Made by a program: the position numbers and the translations under genes. This document shows, in pieces, positions 1 to 6,435 of a stretch of 8,284 nucleotides of DNA. Each line of letters opens with the position of its first letter. Position 1 is the stretch's first letter. The stretch is from Pseudorhodoplanes sp. (GTDB taxonomy: Bacteria > Pseudomonadota > Alphaproteobacteria > Rhizobiales > Xanthobacteraceae): NCBI GenBank assembly GCA_008933495.1, contig WBUW01000110.1, positions 1 through 8,284 on the forward strand. The letters are read 5' to 3'. The notes under the pieces are model-generated. The model did not search any database. It saw only the letters and a list, made by a program, of their open reading frames with translations, and was not told the origin of the DNA.

Positions 1-407
1 GCTGGCACCGGCAGCAGCGCCAGCATGGTCGGCAGCTCGAAGGCGCGCGCAATGCCCAGAGCGAAGACGAGGACGAGGATCGTGTCGCGGGTGATCCATG
101 CGCCCGCGGTTCCGGCGGCCAGGCCGGCGGCGACGGCGGCGGCCAGCGCCTGGGCCGAGCGCACGATGCGGCCGCGGTGATAGCGGTCGGCCGCATGGCC
201 GGCGATCAGGGCGAACAGGACGGCCGGTACGAACTGCGCGAGCCCGACGAGGCCGAGATCGAACGCGCTGCCGGTCAGTTGATAGACCTGCCAGCCGACC
301 GAGACGGCCAGCATCTGCAGCGCGGTGGTGGCGAAAATCCGCGCCAGCAGGAACAGCACGAACGGCCGTTGTCCGGTCAATCCATCGGGGGTGGCGGGTG
401 GTGTCAT
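1..407 (-). CDS. MFS transporter, N-terminal part (runs off the left edge)
   Basis: Reading leftward from an ATG at 407-405 gives 135 uninterrupted codons up to the window edge, so the stop codon is outside. The protein starts MTPPATPDGLTGQRPFVLF and shows hydrophobic segments at about residues 17-37, 51-71, 85-102 and 108-124. Between segments 2 and 3 is GHAADRYHRGR (residues 70-80), the loop-2/3 signature of the major facilitator superfamily (G-x-x-x-D-R-x-x-R type). MFS proteins are inner-membrane secondary transporters with about 12 helices and some 400 residues, so roughly a third is seen. The style resembles the EntS/MFS_3 branch of drug or siderophore exporters, but the substrate cannot be told from this fragment. 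A tRNA-Ala gene lies 43 bases upstream in the same direction. The start is the first ATG with a sensible hydrophilic leader before helix 1. Confidence 0.85.
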   Translation of the reverse strand, partial: MTPPATPDGLTGQRPFVLFLLARIFATTALQMLAVSVGWQVYQLTGSAFDLGLVGLAQFVPAVLFALIAGHAADRYHRGRIVRSAQALAAAVAAGLAAGTAGAWITRDTILVLVFALGIARAFELPTMLALLPVP

Positions 408-450
408 GCGGCCCGGCGGTATGGCGCCCGGGCGGCCGGTCCGGGAGGTC

Positions 451-526
451 TGGTGGAGCCGAGGGGATTTGAACCCCTGACCTCCTCATTGCGAACGAGG
501 CGCTCTCCCAACTGAGCTACGGCCCC
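451..526 (-). tRNA. tRNA-Ala (anticodon CGC)
   Basis: The minus strand folds as a complete 76-nt cloverleaf. Acceptor arm: GGGGCCG (526-520) pairs with CGGCTCC (461-455) with one G-U. D stem: GCTC/GAGC. Anticodon stem: CCTCG/TGAGG around the 7-nt loop TTCGCAA (495-489), giving anticodon CGC (493-491), which reads GCG alanine codons. T arm: AGGGG-TTCAAAT-CCCCT. The discriminator base is A (454), followed by an encoded CCA (453-451). All expected conserved bases (T8, A14, T33, TTC in the T loop) are present, so it should be functional. GCG is a very common alanine codon in the genes of this window, which fits the need for this isoacceptor. No classical U-run terminator follows before the MFS gene 43 bases downstream. 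Confidence 0.97.
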
Positions 527-663
527 AGACGTGGCATCTTCCGGCCGCCGCCCGGCGGCGGAAACCGGCCTTTGCGCAAAGCCCTTGGATGCGGCCATTT
601 AGGCGCCGGTCCCCGAGGTGTCAAGCGAGGCGCTGCGCCGGCATGCCGCGGCATTTCTGTTGA

Positions 664-691
664 TTGCGTCACGCCGGACGGCTTGTATGGA
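664..691 (+). promoter_or_regulatory. Possible sigma-70-type promoter before yggT
   Basis: TTGCGT (664-669) and TATGGA (686-691) are separated by 16 bases and end about 40 bases before the yggT ATG. The match to the -35/-10 consensus is only moderate. The spacing and the -35 hexamer are the same as in the better candidate upstream of typA. Inference only. Confidence 0.25.
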
Positions 692-730
692 TTATCGTCC
701 GATTCCCGGATTCACCGATAGGCTAAAGCC

Positions 731-1021
731 ATGATTGAATTGCTGGCGTTCGTTTCCTATCTGCTCACGCTCTACATCTATATCCTGATCGCCGCCGCAA
801 TCCTGAGCTGGCTGGTCGCATTCAATGTCGTCAATCCGTACAATCAGTTCGTGCGGATGCTGTCGGAATTTCTGTACCGCATCACCGAGCCGGTCCTCGC
901 GCCCATTCGCGCGCTGCTTCCCAATCTCGGCGGCATCGATATCTCGCCGGTGATCGTGATCCTGATCATCATCTTCATCCAGAGCGTCATCCTTCCCAAT
1001 ATCGCGAAACTGCTGATCTAG
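731..1021 (+). CDS. yggT: YggT family membrane protein
   Basis: A 96-residue protein with two hydrophobic segments (about residues 5-30 and 72-90) separated by an amphipathic loop. The loop carries the family signature: ITEPVLAPIRALLP at residues 51-64, then GGIDISPVI at 67-75. YggT proteins are small inner-membrane proteins found widely in bacteria. They have been connected with osmotic/ion stress tolerance and, in some lineages, with cell-division genes, but the molecular role is not settled. The ATG at 731 is preceded by a modest AGG-type ribosome site (ATAGGCTAAAGCC). The stop lies 9 bases before the DUF167 gene; this yggT-DUF167 pairing is common in proteobacteria (E. coli yggT-yggU) and suggests co-transcription. 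Length is typical for the single-repeat form of the family, which also occurs as a double-repeat form of about 180 residues. Confidence 0.93.
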   Translation: MIELLAFVSYLLTLYIYILIAAAILSWLVAFNVVNPYNQFVRMLSEFLYRITEPVLAPIRALLPNLGGIDISPVIVILIIIFIQSVILPNIAKLLI

Positions 1022-1030
1022 GCGGCGCGC

Positions 1031-1351
1031 ATGGGCGCCCGCCCATGGAGCGCATCCGCGCACGGCCTCTCGCTCGCCGTGCGGCTGACGCCCAAAGGCG
1101 GGCGGGATGCCATCGACGGGATCGAAGCGCTGGCCGACGGACGCGCGGTGCTGAAAGTCCGCGTGCGCGCGGCGCCGAGCGAGGGCGAAGCCAATGCGGC
1201 GCTCGTCCGATTGCTCGCGCGGTCGCTCGGCCTGCCCACCCGCGCGGTCGTCATTGCGGCCGGCACCACCGCGCGCATCAAGCGGATCGCAATCGAGGGC
1301 GACGCCGTCTTGTTGTCGGCAAAGCTTGAGAAGCTTGCCGGTAACGACTAA
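1031..1351 (+). CDS. DUF167 (YggU-like) protein
   Basis: A 106-residue soluble protein with the DUF167 hallmarks: VRLTPKGGRDAI (residues 17-28), then LKVRVRAAPSEGEANAALVRLLA (about 41-63), then a G-T-T-x-R-x-K-x-x-x-I segment (78-87). This is the usual whole-domain length for the family (E. coli YggU, human C15orf40). Structures are known for members but the function is not; the basic conserved surface has led to suggestions of nucleic-acid binding, which this sequence cannot test. The ATG at 1031 is preceded by AGGCGG (1020-1025), which overlaps the yggT stop codon and could serve as its ribosome site. The 9-base gap to yggT and the same orientation point to a shared transcript. Confidence 0.9.
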   Translation: MGARPWSASAHGLSLAVRLTPKGGRDAIDGIEALADGRAVLKVRVRAAPSEGEANAALVRLLARSLGLPTRAVVIAAGTTARIKRIAIEGDAVLLSAKLEKLAGND

Positions 1352-1442
1352 CACGGTCGCGGTGGAATGGCCGGGCGTTCCCGTCATGCGGCGTGCCGCC
1401 GCCTGCAACCGGACGTGACGGCGCGCCAGGTGCGGATTCCGC

Positions 1443-1448
1443 GGAGGG
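1443..1448 (+). promoter_or_regulatory. Ribosome binding site that fixes the folD start
   Basis: GGAGGG lies 10 bases before the ATG at 1459. The reading frame is open further upstream to a GTG at 1393, but the 22 extra residues (proline- and glycine-rich) are absent from the usual FolD N-terminus, which begins with a short M-x-A-x-I-I-D-G-K. The site therefore supports 1459 as the start. Confidence 0.6.
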
Positions 1449-1458
1449 CTGGAAATAT

Positions 1459-2343
1459 ATGGCGGCGCGCATCATCGACGGCAAAGCCATGGCGCAGGAT
1501 TTGCGCGCAAAGATCGCCGACGCTGCGGCGGCGCTGACGCGCACGACCGGCATTGTGCCGGGGCTTGCGGTGGTTCTGGTCGGCAACGATCCGGCGAGCG
1601 AGGTCTATGTCCGTACCAAGTCGAAAGCGGTGGTCGATGCCGGCATGCGCTCCTTTGATCACAAGCTTGCGGCAGAAACGCCGGAGGCCGAACTGATCGC
1701 GCTGGTCGGACGGCTGAATGCCGATCCCGCCGTGCATGGCATCCTGGTTCAGCTCCCGCTGCCGCCCCCGATCGACGCCACGCGCGTGCTCAACACCATC
1801 GATCCCGGCAAGGACGTCGACGGCTTCCATCCGGTCAATGCCGGCCGCCTGGCGACCGGATTGCCGGCGCTCGTGCCGTGCACGCCGCTCGGCTGCGTAC
1901 GGCTCGCCAAGGCGGCGCATCCCGCACTGGCCGGCATGGAGGCTGTGGTCATCGGGCGCTCCAACATCGTGGGCAAGCCGCTCGCGCAATTGCTGCTCGC
2001 CGAAAACTGCACGGTGACGATTGCGCATTCGAGGACCCGCGATTTGCCGGCCGTGTGCCGGCGCGCCGATCTTCTGTTTGCGGCGGTCGGGCGTCCGGAA
2101 ATGGTGCGCGGCGGCTGGATCAAGCCCGGCGCCACGGTCATCGATGTCGGCATCAACCGCGTTGCGGGCGAAGCCGGCAAGACCCGGTTGGTCGGCGATG
2201 TCGCCTTTGCCGAGGCCAGGCAGGTCGCGGGCGCGATCACGCCGGTGCCTGGCGGCGTCGGTCCGATGACGATCGCCTGTGTGATCCTCAATACGTTGCG
2301 CGCTGCCTGCGCTGCGCTGGGCGTCGCGGCACCGGATTTATGA
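1459..2343 (+). CDS. folD: Bifunctional methylenetetrahydrofolate dehydrogenase/methenyltetrahydrofolate cyclohydrolase FolD
   Basis: FolD interconverts 5,10-methylene-, 5,10-methenyl- and 10-formyl-tetrahydrofolate with NADP+, feeding purine and formyl-methionine synthesis in the cytoplasm. The 294-residue protein is the usual full length. The catalytic N-terminal domain (about 1-120) has Y50-V-R-T-K54, the active-site lysine motif; GILVQLPLP with Q98; and DVDGF with D121. These three residues fall at the same numbers as the catalytic residues of E. coli FolD. PCTP (140-143) follows. The C-terminal Rossmann domain has VVIGRSNIVGKP (163-174), AHSRT (189-193), GATVIDVGIN (224-233) and the terminal PVPGGVGPMT (262-271). 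No key residue is missing. The start at 1459 is set by a GGAGGG site. The gene follows DUF167 by about 107 bases with no clear terminator, so read-through from yggT is possible. Confidence 0.97.
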   Translation: MAARIIDGKAMAQDLRAKIADAAAALTRTTGIVPGLAVVLVGNDPASEVYVRTKSKAVVDAGMRSFDHKLAAETPEAELIALVGRLNADPAVHGILVQLPLPPPIDATRVLNTIDPGKDVDGFHPVNAGRLATGLPALVPCTPLGCVRLAKAAHPALAGMEAVVIGRSNIVGKPLAQLLLAENCTVTIAHSRTRDLPAVCRRADLLFAAVGRPEMVRGGWIKPGATVIDVGINRVAGEAGKTRLVGDVAFAEARQVAGAITPVPGGVGPMTIACVILNTLRAACAALGVAAPDL

Positions 2344-2399
2344 ACCCGCCGCGGCGTTCCGGCGACCAATCGCGCAAAGCGGTATTACGGGGACCCGTC

Positions 2400-3005
2400 A
2401 TGGCTCGTTCCGGCCTGTCGACCTGCGCCGTCGTGGCCGTCTTTGCGCTTGCATGTTCGGGGGCGGGCGCCGGCGAAATCGTCAGCGCTTATTCAAGCTT
2501 CGATGCCGACAAGAACTGCAGGCACACGCGCGGACGCGATGTCGAGGATTACGGCTCCTGGCGCTGCCCGGGCCATGGCGGCGTGCTTGTGTTCCTGTCG
2601 GCCGGCGACCAGCGCATGAGCGTCAGTTTCGGCGCGAATGCGCGCCAGGCGCTGGGCGAACCGGCCGCATCCGAATCGTTCCCGGCTTTCAACAGCGTCT
2701 ATCGCGGCACCATTGAATGGCGCAGCGCGACGGCGCCGGACGGAAAGGTGCGCCCGTTTGCAACGATCCTGCGTTGGGCGGTGCGCACGCCGCAAGATGC
2801 CGAGCGCGACGATGGCCGCTCGACCGGGCAGGTCCTGGTGGTTACGCGGCTCAATCCTGGCGGCGTCTGCCATGTCGGCTATGTCGACGCGCGCCGCGTC
2901 GACGCCAACGCAACGGCGCGCAAGATCGCCGACACGCGCGCGCGCGATTTCCGCTGCGGCCGCGCAAAGCCGTTTGATGAAGCGCCGGGGATTGCGAAGA
3001 ACTGA
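2400..3005 (+). CDS. Secreted protein of unknown function with four mature-region cysteines
   Basis: I do not recognise the family. The 201-residue product begins with a probable signal peptide: MARSGLST, a hydrophobic core CAVVAVFALACSG, and a likely cleavage after GAGA (residue 24). C19 follows A-L-A, a weak lipobox, so a lipoprotein is a lesser alternative. The predicted mature part has four cysteines (C40, C56, C157, C186), an even number compatible with two periplasmic disulfides. It also has aromatic/glycine patches such as YGSWRCPGHGG (51-61) and a mixed hydrophobic/polar pattern typical of a small beta-rich domain. No membrane helix is seen after the signal. The ATG at 2400 has a GGGGA site 6 bases upstream. 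An in-frame ATG at 2340 overlaps the folD stop as ATGA and would add 20 basic residues before the signal; I prefer 2400. The gene is same-strand with folD (56-base gap) and convergent with the GNAT gene 12 bases away. Confidence 0.8.
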   Translation: MARSGLSTCAVVAVFALACSGAGAGEIVSAYSSFDADKNCRHTRGRDVEDYGSWRCPGHGGVLVFLSAGDQRMSVSFGANARQALGEPAASESFPAFNSVYRGTIEWRSATAPDGKVRPFATILRWAVRTPQDAERDDGRSTGQVLVVTRLNPGGVCHVGYVDARRVDANATARKIADTRARDFRCGRAKPFDEAPGIAKN

Positions 3006-3017
3006 ACGGCCGGCCGC

Positions 3018-3527
3018 TCAGGAATTCCAGGCGAACGCGACCTTGTCGAGCACGCGGTTGCCGAAGCGCTCGGACGAGCGAGCGACGGCGCGTCCGCCGA
3101 GCGCGCGATAGAATTCGACCGCCGGTTCGTTGTCGGACAAGGCCCACACGACGAGGCTCTTCAACCCGCTTTGCGCCAGGTCCTTGCGCGCCGTCGAGAA
3201 CAGGCGGCGGCCGAAGCCCAGCCCCTGGAATTCCGGCTTGAAATAAAGCTCGTAGATTTCGCCGTCGTAATAGAGGCTGCGCGCACGGTTGCGGCCGTAA
3301 TTGGCATATCCGGCAATGGTCTCGCCGAATTGCATCAGCGCGATGCGGCTGCCCTTGCGGATCGCCGAATCCCACCAGTCCGGGCCGCGGCGGGCGATCA
3401 ACCGCTCGAGTTCCGCGCCCGGGATGATTCCCTGATAGGCTGTGCGCCAGGCCGCGTCGTGCGTGTCGGCGACGGCGGCGGCATCGGCAGGCTTTGCGCG
3501 GCGAATCTCGATGAGGACGGTGCTCAT
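3018..3527 (-). CDS. GNAT family N-acetyltransferase
   Basis: A 169-residue single-domain protein with the GNAT fold signatures. An N-terminal beta-alpha unit, IEIRRAKPADAAAVADTHDAAW (6-27), is followed by YQGIIP (31-36), often seen in this subgroup. Motif A is IYELYFKPEFQGLGFGRRLF (91-110), whose Q-x-x-G-x-G loop binds the acetyl-CoA pyrophosphate. Motif B is SDNEPAVEFYRALGG (131-145), with the usual asparagine (N133) and tyrosine (Y140). Such enzymes move an acetyl group from acetyl-CoA to an amine of a small molecule, peptide or protein; the acceptor cannot be inferred. Length is normal. The start ATG (3527-3525) has no Shine-Dalgarno sequence before it, which raises the possibility of a leaderless mRNA. 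The gene is divergent from the exported hydrolase and convergent with the secreted protein. Confidence 0.9.
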   Translation of the reverse strand: MSTVLIEIRRAKPADAAAVADTHDAAWRTAYQGIIPGAELERLIARRGPDWWDSAIRKGSRIALMQFGETIAGYANYGRNRARSLYYDGEIYELYFKPEFQGLGFGRRLFSTARKDLAQSGLKSLVVWALSDNEPAVEFYRALGGRAVARSSERFGNRVLDKVAFAWNS

Positions 3528-3532
3528 GCGAA

Positions 3533-3562
3533 TATTTGAGCAAGGGCTGAGTCGCGCTTCAA
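3533..3562 (-). promoter_or_regulatory. Possible promoter giving a leaderless GNAT transcript
   Basis: On the minus strand TTGAAG (3562-3557) and CAAATA (3538-3533) are separated by 18 bases. The -10-like element ends only 5 bases before the ATG, so transcription would begin at or next to the start codon. The hexamer matches are partial and this is inference. Confidence 0.25.
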
Positions 3563-3567
3563 GTCCT

Positions 3568-3590
3568 ACCGTTAAAGATCGGTTAACGGT
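3568..3590. promoter_or_regulatory. Perfect dyad in a divergent intergenic region, operator candidate
   Basis: ACCGTTAA (3568-3575) and its exact reverse complement TTAACGGT (3583-3590) flank a 7-base spacer. The half-sites are 50% or more A+T in an otherwise GC-rich stretch. The repeat lies between the GNAT start (3527, minus) and the hydrolase start (3617, plus), at about -27 to -49 from the hydrolase ATG. Arm length, 15-base centre-to-centre spacing and position fit a dimeric repressor site, but no regulator gene is in the window. It could alternatively form an 8-bp RNA hairpin. Confidence 0.45.
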
Positions 3591-3616
3591 TGTGGATTAC
3601 CCCCCGGATTGAGGCG

Positions 3617-4549
3617 ATGCGTTGCCCGAAAGAAACAGTCTCGAACGGTTCGAATTCGCGACGCCGGCCGCATCGATACGCCGTTCTGCTCGCTCTGGCG
3701 CTCGAATGGCTCGCTCCCGACGCGGTTTTGGCGCAATCACGACCCGGCCCGCAGGGTCCCGAACAATCCCCGATGCGCCGGCAGCTCTGGCTTGTCCCAT
3801 CTCAGGACAGTTCGGTGCTGATGCGCACGCTTTTATTCCGGCCACCGGGCGCGGGGCCGTTTCCGCTCGTCATCGTCAACCACGGCACGGTCCAGAGCGC
3901 CGCGCTGCGCGCAAAACTGCGCCACGCGGAATTTCTTGCCGCCTCCGAATGGTTCGTCGCGCGCGGATATGCGGTAGCGCTGCCGCAGCGGCCGGGCCAT
4001 GGCGACACCGCCGGGCCCTATTTCGAGACCAATTCGCGGACGGGCGGCTGCGATGACGCCGATTACCGGCGCGCGGGCCTGGCGACCGCCGGCAGCATCG
4101 AAGCCGCGATTCGTTTTTTTGCCCGTCAGCCGTTTGTGAATAAGACCGGGATCGTCGTCGTCGGCCAGTCGGCGGGCGGATGGGGCGCGCTTGCGCTCGC
4201 AAGCCGCAACCCGCCGGACGTGAAGGCGATCGTCAACTTTGCCGGCGGCCGGGGCGGCCAGGTCGCGGGCCGGCCCAACAACAATTGTCTGCCGGAGCGG
4301 CTGATCGAGGCGGCGCGCCATTATGGCGCGCGCGCGCGCATTCCGGTGCTGTCGATCTATACCGAAAACGACAGCTTTTTCTCACCGCGCATTGCCCAGG
4401 CGCTGAACGAGGCCTATCGCACCGCCGGCGGCAGGATCGAATTCCACCTGTTGCCGGCCTTCGGGAGCGATGGGCATTCGCTCTTCGGCGCGCGCCAAGG
4501 CGTGGCGATCTGGGGTCCGCTGGTGGAAGCGTTTCTGAAAGGGCGCTGA
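3617..4549 (+). CDS. Exported alpha/beta hydrolase (dienelactone hydrolase-like)
   Basis: The 310-residue product starts with a basic leader (RRRPHR, residues 15-20) and a hydrophobic stretch, YAVLLALALEWLAPDAVLA (21-39). Signal peptidase cleavage after residue 39 is likely, so it probably acts in the periplasm. The hydrolase core shows VIVNHGT (85-91), with HG likely forming part of the oxyanion hole. The nucleophile elbow is GQSAGG (183-188) with S185, followed by D252 in YTENDSFFSP and H287 in GSDGHSLF: a complete, correctly ordered Ser-Asp-His triad. LPQRPGHGDTAGP (122-134) is the family's loop after strand 4. It should hydrolyse an ester, lactone or similar bond; the substrate is unknown. 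The frame is open to a TTG at 3590, but that codon lies inside the dyad and has no ribosome site, so I chose the first ATG. The stop is 3 bases from the end of convergent typA. C145 and C224 could form a disulfide. Confidence 0.88.
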   Translation: MRCPKETVSNGSNSRRRPHRYAVLLALALEWLAPDAVLAQSRPGPQGPEQSPMRRQLWLVPSQDSSVLMRTLLFRPPGAGPFPLVIVNHGTVQSAALRAKLRHAEFLAASEWFVARGYAVALPQRPGHGDTAGPYFETNSRTGGCDDADYRRAGLATAGSIEAAIRFFARQPFVNKTGIVVVGQSAGGWGALALASRNPPDVKAIVNFAGGRGGQVAGRPNNNCLPERLIEAARHYGARARIPVLSIYTENDSFFSPRIAQALNEAYRTAGGRIEFHLLPAFGSDGHSLFGARQGVAIWGPLVEAFLKGR

Positions 4550-4552
4550 ACG

Positions 4553-6379
4553 TCAGACCGTCTCGGCTTCCTTGCGCCGCTCTTCCTTCTTGCGCTCGTT
4601 CGGATCGAGCAGCTTCTTGCGCAGGCGGATCGATTTCGGCGTGACCTCGACCAGTTCGTCGTCGGCGATATAGGCGAGCGCCTTTTCCAGCGTCATGCGG
4701 ATCGGCGGGGTCAGGCGTACGGCCTCGTCCTTCGAGGTGGTGCGGATGTTGGTGAGCTTCTTGCCCTTGAGCACGTTGACTTCGAGATCGTTGTCGCGGG
4801 TGTGCTCGCCGACGATCATGCCCTGATAGACCTTCCAGCCCGGCTCGATCATCATCGGCCCGCGATCTTCCAGGTTCCACAGCGCATAGCCGACCGCCTC
4901 GCCGGCCTCGGTCGAGATCAGCACGCCATTGCGCCGGCCCTGCACCTCACCCTTGTACGGCGCATAGCCGTGGAAAAGGCGGTTCATCACGGCGGTGCCG
5001 CGCGTATCGGTCAACAATTCGCCCTGGTAGCCGATCAGCCCGCGCGTCGGCGCATGGAAGACGAGGCGCTGGCGCCCGCCGCCGGACGGGCGCATCTCGA
5101 TCAGGTCGGCCTTTCGCTCCGACATTTTCTGCACGACGATGCCGGAATGCTCCTCGTCAACGTCGATGACCACCTCTTCGATCGGCTCCAGCAGTTCGCC
5201 GCTCTCGTCGCGCCGGAACAGAACCTTCGGCCGCGACACCGACAGCTCGAAGCCTTCGCGGCGCATGGTTTCGATCAGGATGCCGAGCTGCAACTCGCCG
5301 CGGCCGGCGACTTCCATCGAATCCTTCTCGGCCGATTCGGTGACGCGCAAGGCGATGTTGCCCTCGGCCTCGCGCAGCAGGCGGTCGCGGATCATGCGGC
5401 TTGTCACCTTGTCGCCCTCGGTGCCGGCCAGCGGTGAATCGTTGACGCGGAACGTCATCGCAAGCGTGGGTGGATCGATCGGCTGCGCCGGCAGCGGGGT
5501 TTCGACTTCCGGTGCGCAAATCGTGTGCGCAACGGTCGCCTGCGGCAGGCCGGCAATGGCGACGATGTCGCCGGCTTCGGCTTCCTCGACCGGCATGCGT
5601 TCGAGGCCGCGGAAGGCGAGCACCTTCGAGACGCGGCCCTGCTCGATCAGCTTGCCGTCGCGGCCGAGCACCTTGGCGGCCATGTTCGGCTTGATCGAGC
5701 CGGAGATGATGCGGCCGGTCACGATGCGCCCGAGATAGGGATTGGCTTCGAGGATCGTTCCGAGCATCCGGAACGGTCCCGGCTCGACCGTCGGCGGGGC
5801 GACGTGCCGCAGGATGAGGTCGAACAGCGGCGCCATGCCGCGGTCTTTCGGGCCGTCCTCGCGTCCGGCCATCCAGCCTTCCTTGGCGGAACCGTACAGG
5901 ATCGGAAAATCAAGCTGCTCGTCGCTGGCGTCAAGCGCCGCGAACAGATCGAACACCTCGTTGACGACCTGGCCCGGCCGCGCGTCGGGGCGGTCGACCT
6001 TGTTGATCGCCACGATCGGGCGCAGGCCCATCTTGAGCGCTTTCGACACCACGAACTTGGTTTGCGGCAGCGGACCTTCGGCGGCGTCGACCAGAACGAT
6101 CGCGCCGTCGACCATGTGCAGGATGCGCTCGACCTCGCCGCCGAAATCGGCATGGCCGGGCGTATCGACGATGTTGATGCGGCTATCCTGCCAGACGACC
6201 GAGGTCACCTTGGCCAGGATGGTAATGCCGCGCTCGCGCTCCAGGTCGTTGGAATCCATCGCGCGCTCCTGCACGCGCTGGTTTTCGCGGAACGCGCCCG
6301 ATTGCTGCAGCAGACGGTCGACCAGGGTGGTTTTGCCATGGTCGACGTGCGCGATGATCGCGACATTGCGAAGCTTCAT
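4553..6379 (-). CDS. typA: Ribosome-associated translational GTPase TypA/BipA
   Basis: TypA/BipA is an EF-G-like GTPase that binds the 70S ribosome and helps 50S assembly and growth under cold or other stress. The 608-residue product matches the family length (E. coli 607). The G domain is intact: G1 AHVDHGKT (10-17), switch I ERERGITI (47-54), G3 DTPGH (72-76), G4 NKVD (126-129), G5 GSAKEG (163-168). Domain II follows (about 200-290), then EF-G-like domains III and V including GRGELQLGIL and the FHAPTRGLIGYQ segment. The BipA-specific C-terminal domain ends with TPKSIRLRKKLLDPNERK. The start used is the ATG at 6379 giving MKLRNVAIIAHVDHGKT, as in homologues. A TTG seven codons upstream (6400) is in frame but has no ribosome site. 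GGAA about 8 bases before the ATG may act as one. A likely promoter and hairpin precede the gene. Confidence 0.97.
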   Translation of the reverse strand: MKLRNVAIIAHVDHGKTTLVDRLLQQSGAFRENQRVQERAMDSNDLERERGITILAKVTSVVWQDSRINIVDTPGHADFGGEVERILHMVDGAIVLVDAAEGPLPQTKFVVSKALKMGLRPIVAINKVDRPDARPGQVVNEVFDLFAALDASDEQLDFPILYGSAKEGWMAGREDGPKDRGMAPLFDLILRHVAPPTVEPGPFRMLGTILEANPYLGRIVTGRIISGSIKPNMAAKVLGRDGKLIEQGRVSKVLAFRGLERMPVEEAEAGDIVAIAGLPQATVAHTICAPEVETPLPAQPIDPPTLAMTFRVNDSPLAGTEGDKVTSRMIRDRLLREAEGNIALRVTESAEKDSMEVAGRGELQLGILIETMRREGFELSVSRPKVLFRRDESGELLEPIEEVVIDVDEEHSGIVVQKMSERKADLIEMRPSGGGRQRLVFHAPTRGLIGYQGELLTDTRGTAVMNRLFHGYAPYKGEVQGRRNGVLISTEAGEAVGYALWNLEDRGPMMIEPGWKVYQGMIVGEHTRDNDLEVNVLKGKKLTNIRTTSKDEAVRLTPPIRMTLEKALAYIADDELVEVTPKSIRLRKKLLDPNERKKEERRKEAETV

Positions 6380-6401
6380 GTTCTGGTTCCGGAAAGCCAA
6401 G

Positions 6402-6421
6402 CGCGGGCCAAAAGGCCCGCG
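6402..6421 (-). promoter_or_regulatory. Perfect hairpin in the typA leader
   Basis: CGCGGGCC (6421-6414 on the minus strand) and GGCCCGCG (6409-6402) form an uninterrupted 8-bp G+C stem around a UUUU loop. It lies 22 bases before the typA ATG, leaving the candidate ribosome site GGAA just downstream and free. There is no U-run after it on either strand, so it is not a classical terminator. It may stabilise or regulate the 5' end of the typA mRNA. Confidence 0.55.
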
Positions 6422-6435
6422 GCTATTTGCGGTGC

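Noticed and set aside
451..526. tRNA-Ala as an attachment site of an integrated element
   Set aside because: No integrase gene and no repeat of the tRNA 3' end were seen in the window; the neighbouring genes look like normal chromosomal genes.
404..598. Small minus-strand frame spanning the tRNA region
   Set aside because: It is read straight through the tRNA-Ala gene and its leader, so its residues are translated tRNA sequence.
1324..1338. AAGCTT-GAG-AAGCTT repeat near the end of the DUF167 gene
   Set aside because: It lies within the coding sequence and encodes the K-L-E-K-L stretch. A 3-base loop and no U-run make a terminator unlikely.
1878..2399. Upstream extension of the secreted-protein frame deep into folD
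   Set aside because: The frame happens to stay open through folD, but the translation there is arginine-rich and motif-free. The signal peptide begins at 2400, with at most a start at 2340.
3006..3017. GGCCGGCC palindrome between the convergent secreted-protein and GNAT genes as a bidirectional terminator
   Set aside because: Only a short palindrome with no loop and no U-run on either side; it cannot be supported as a terminator.
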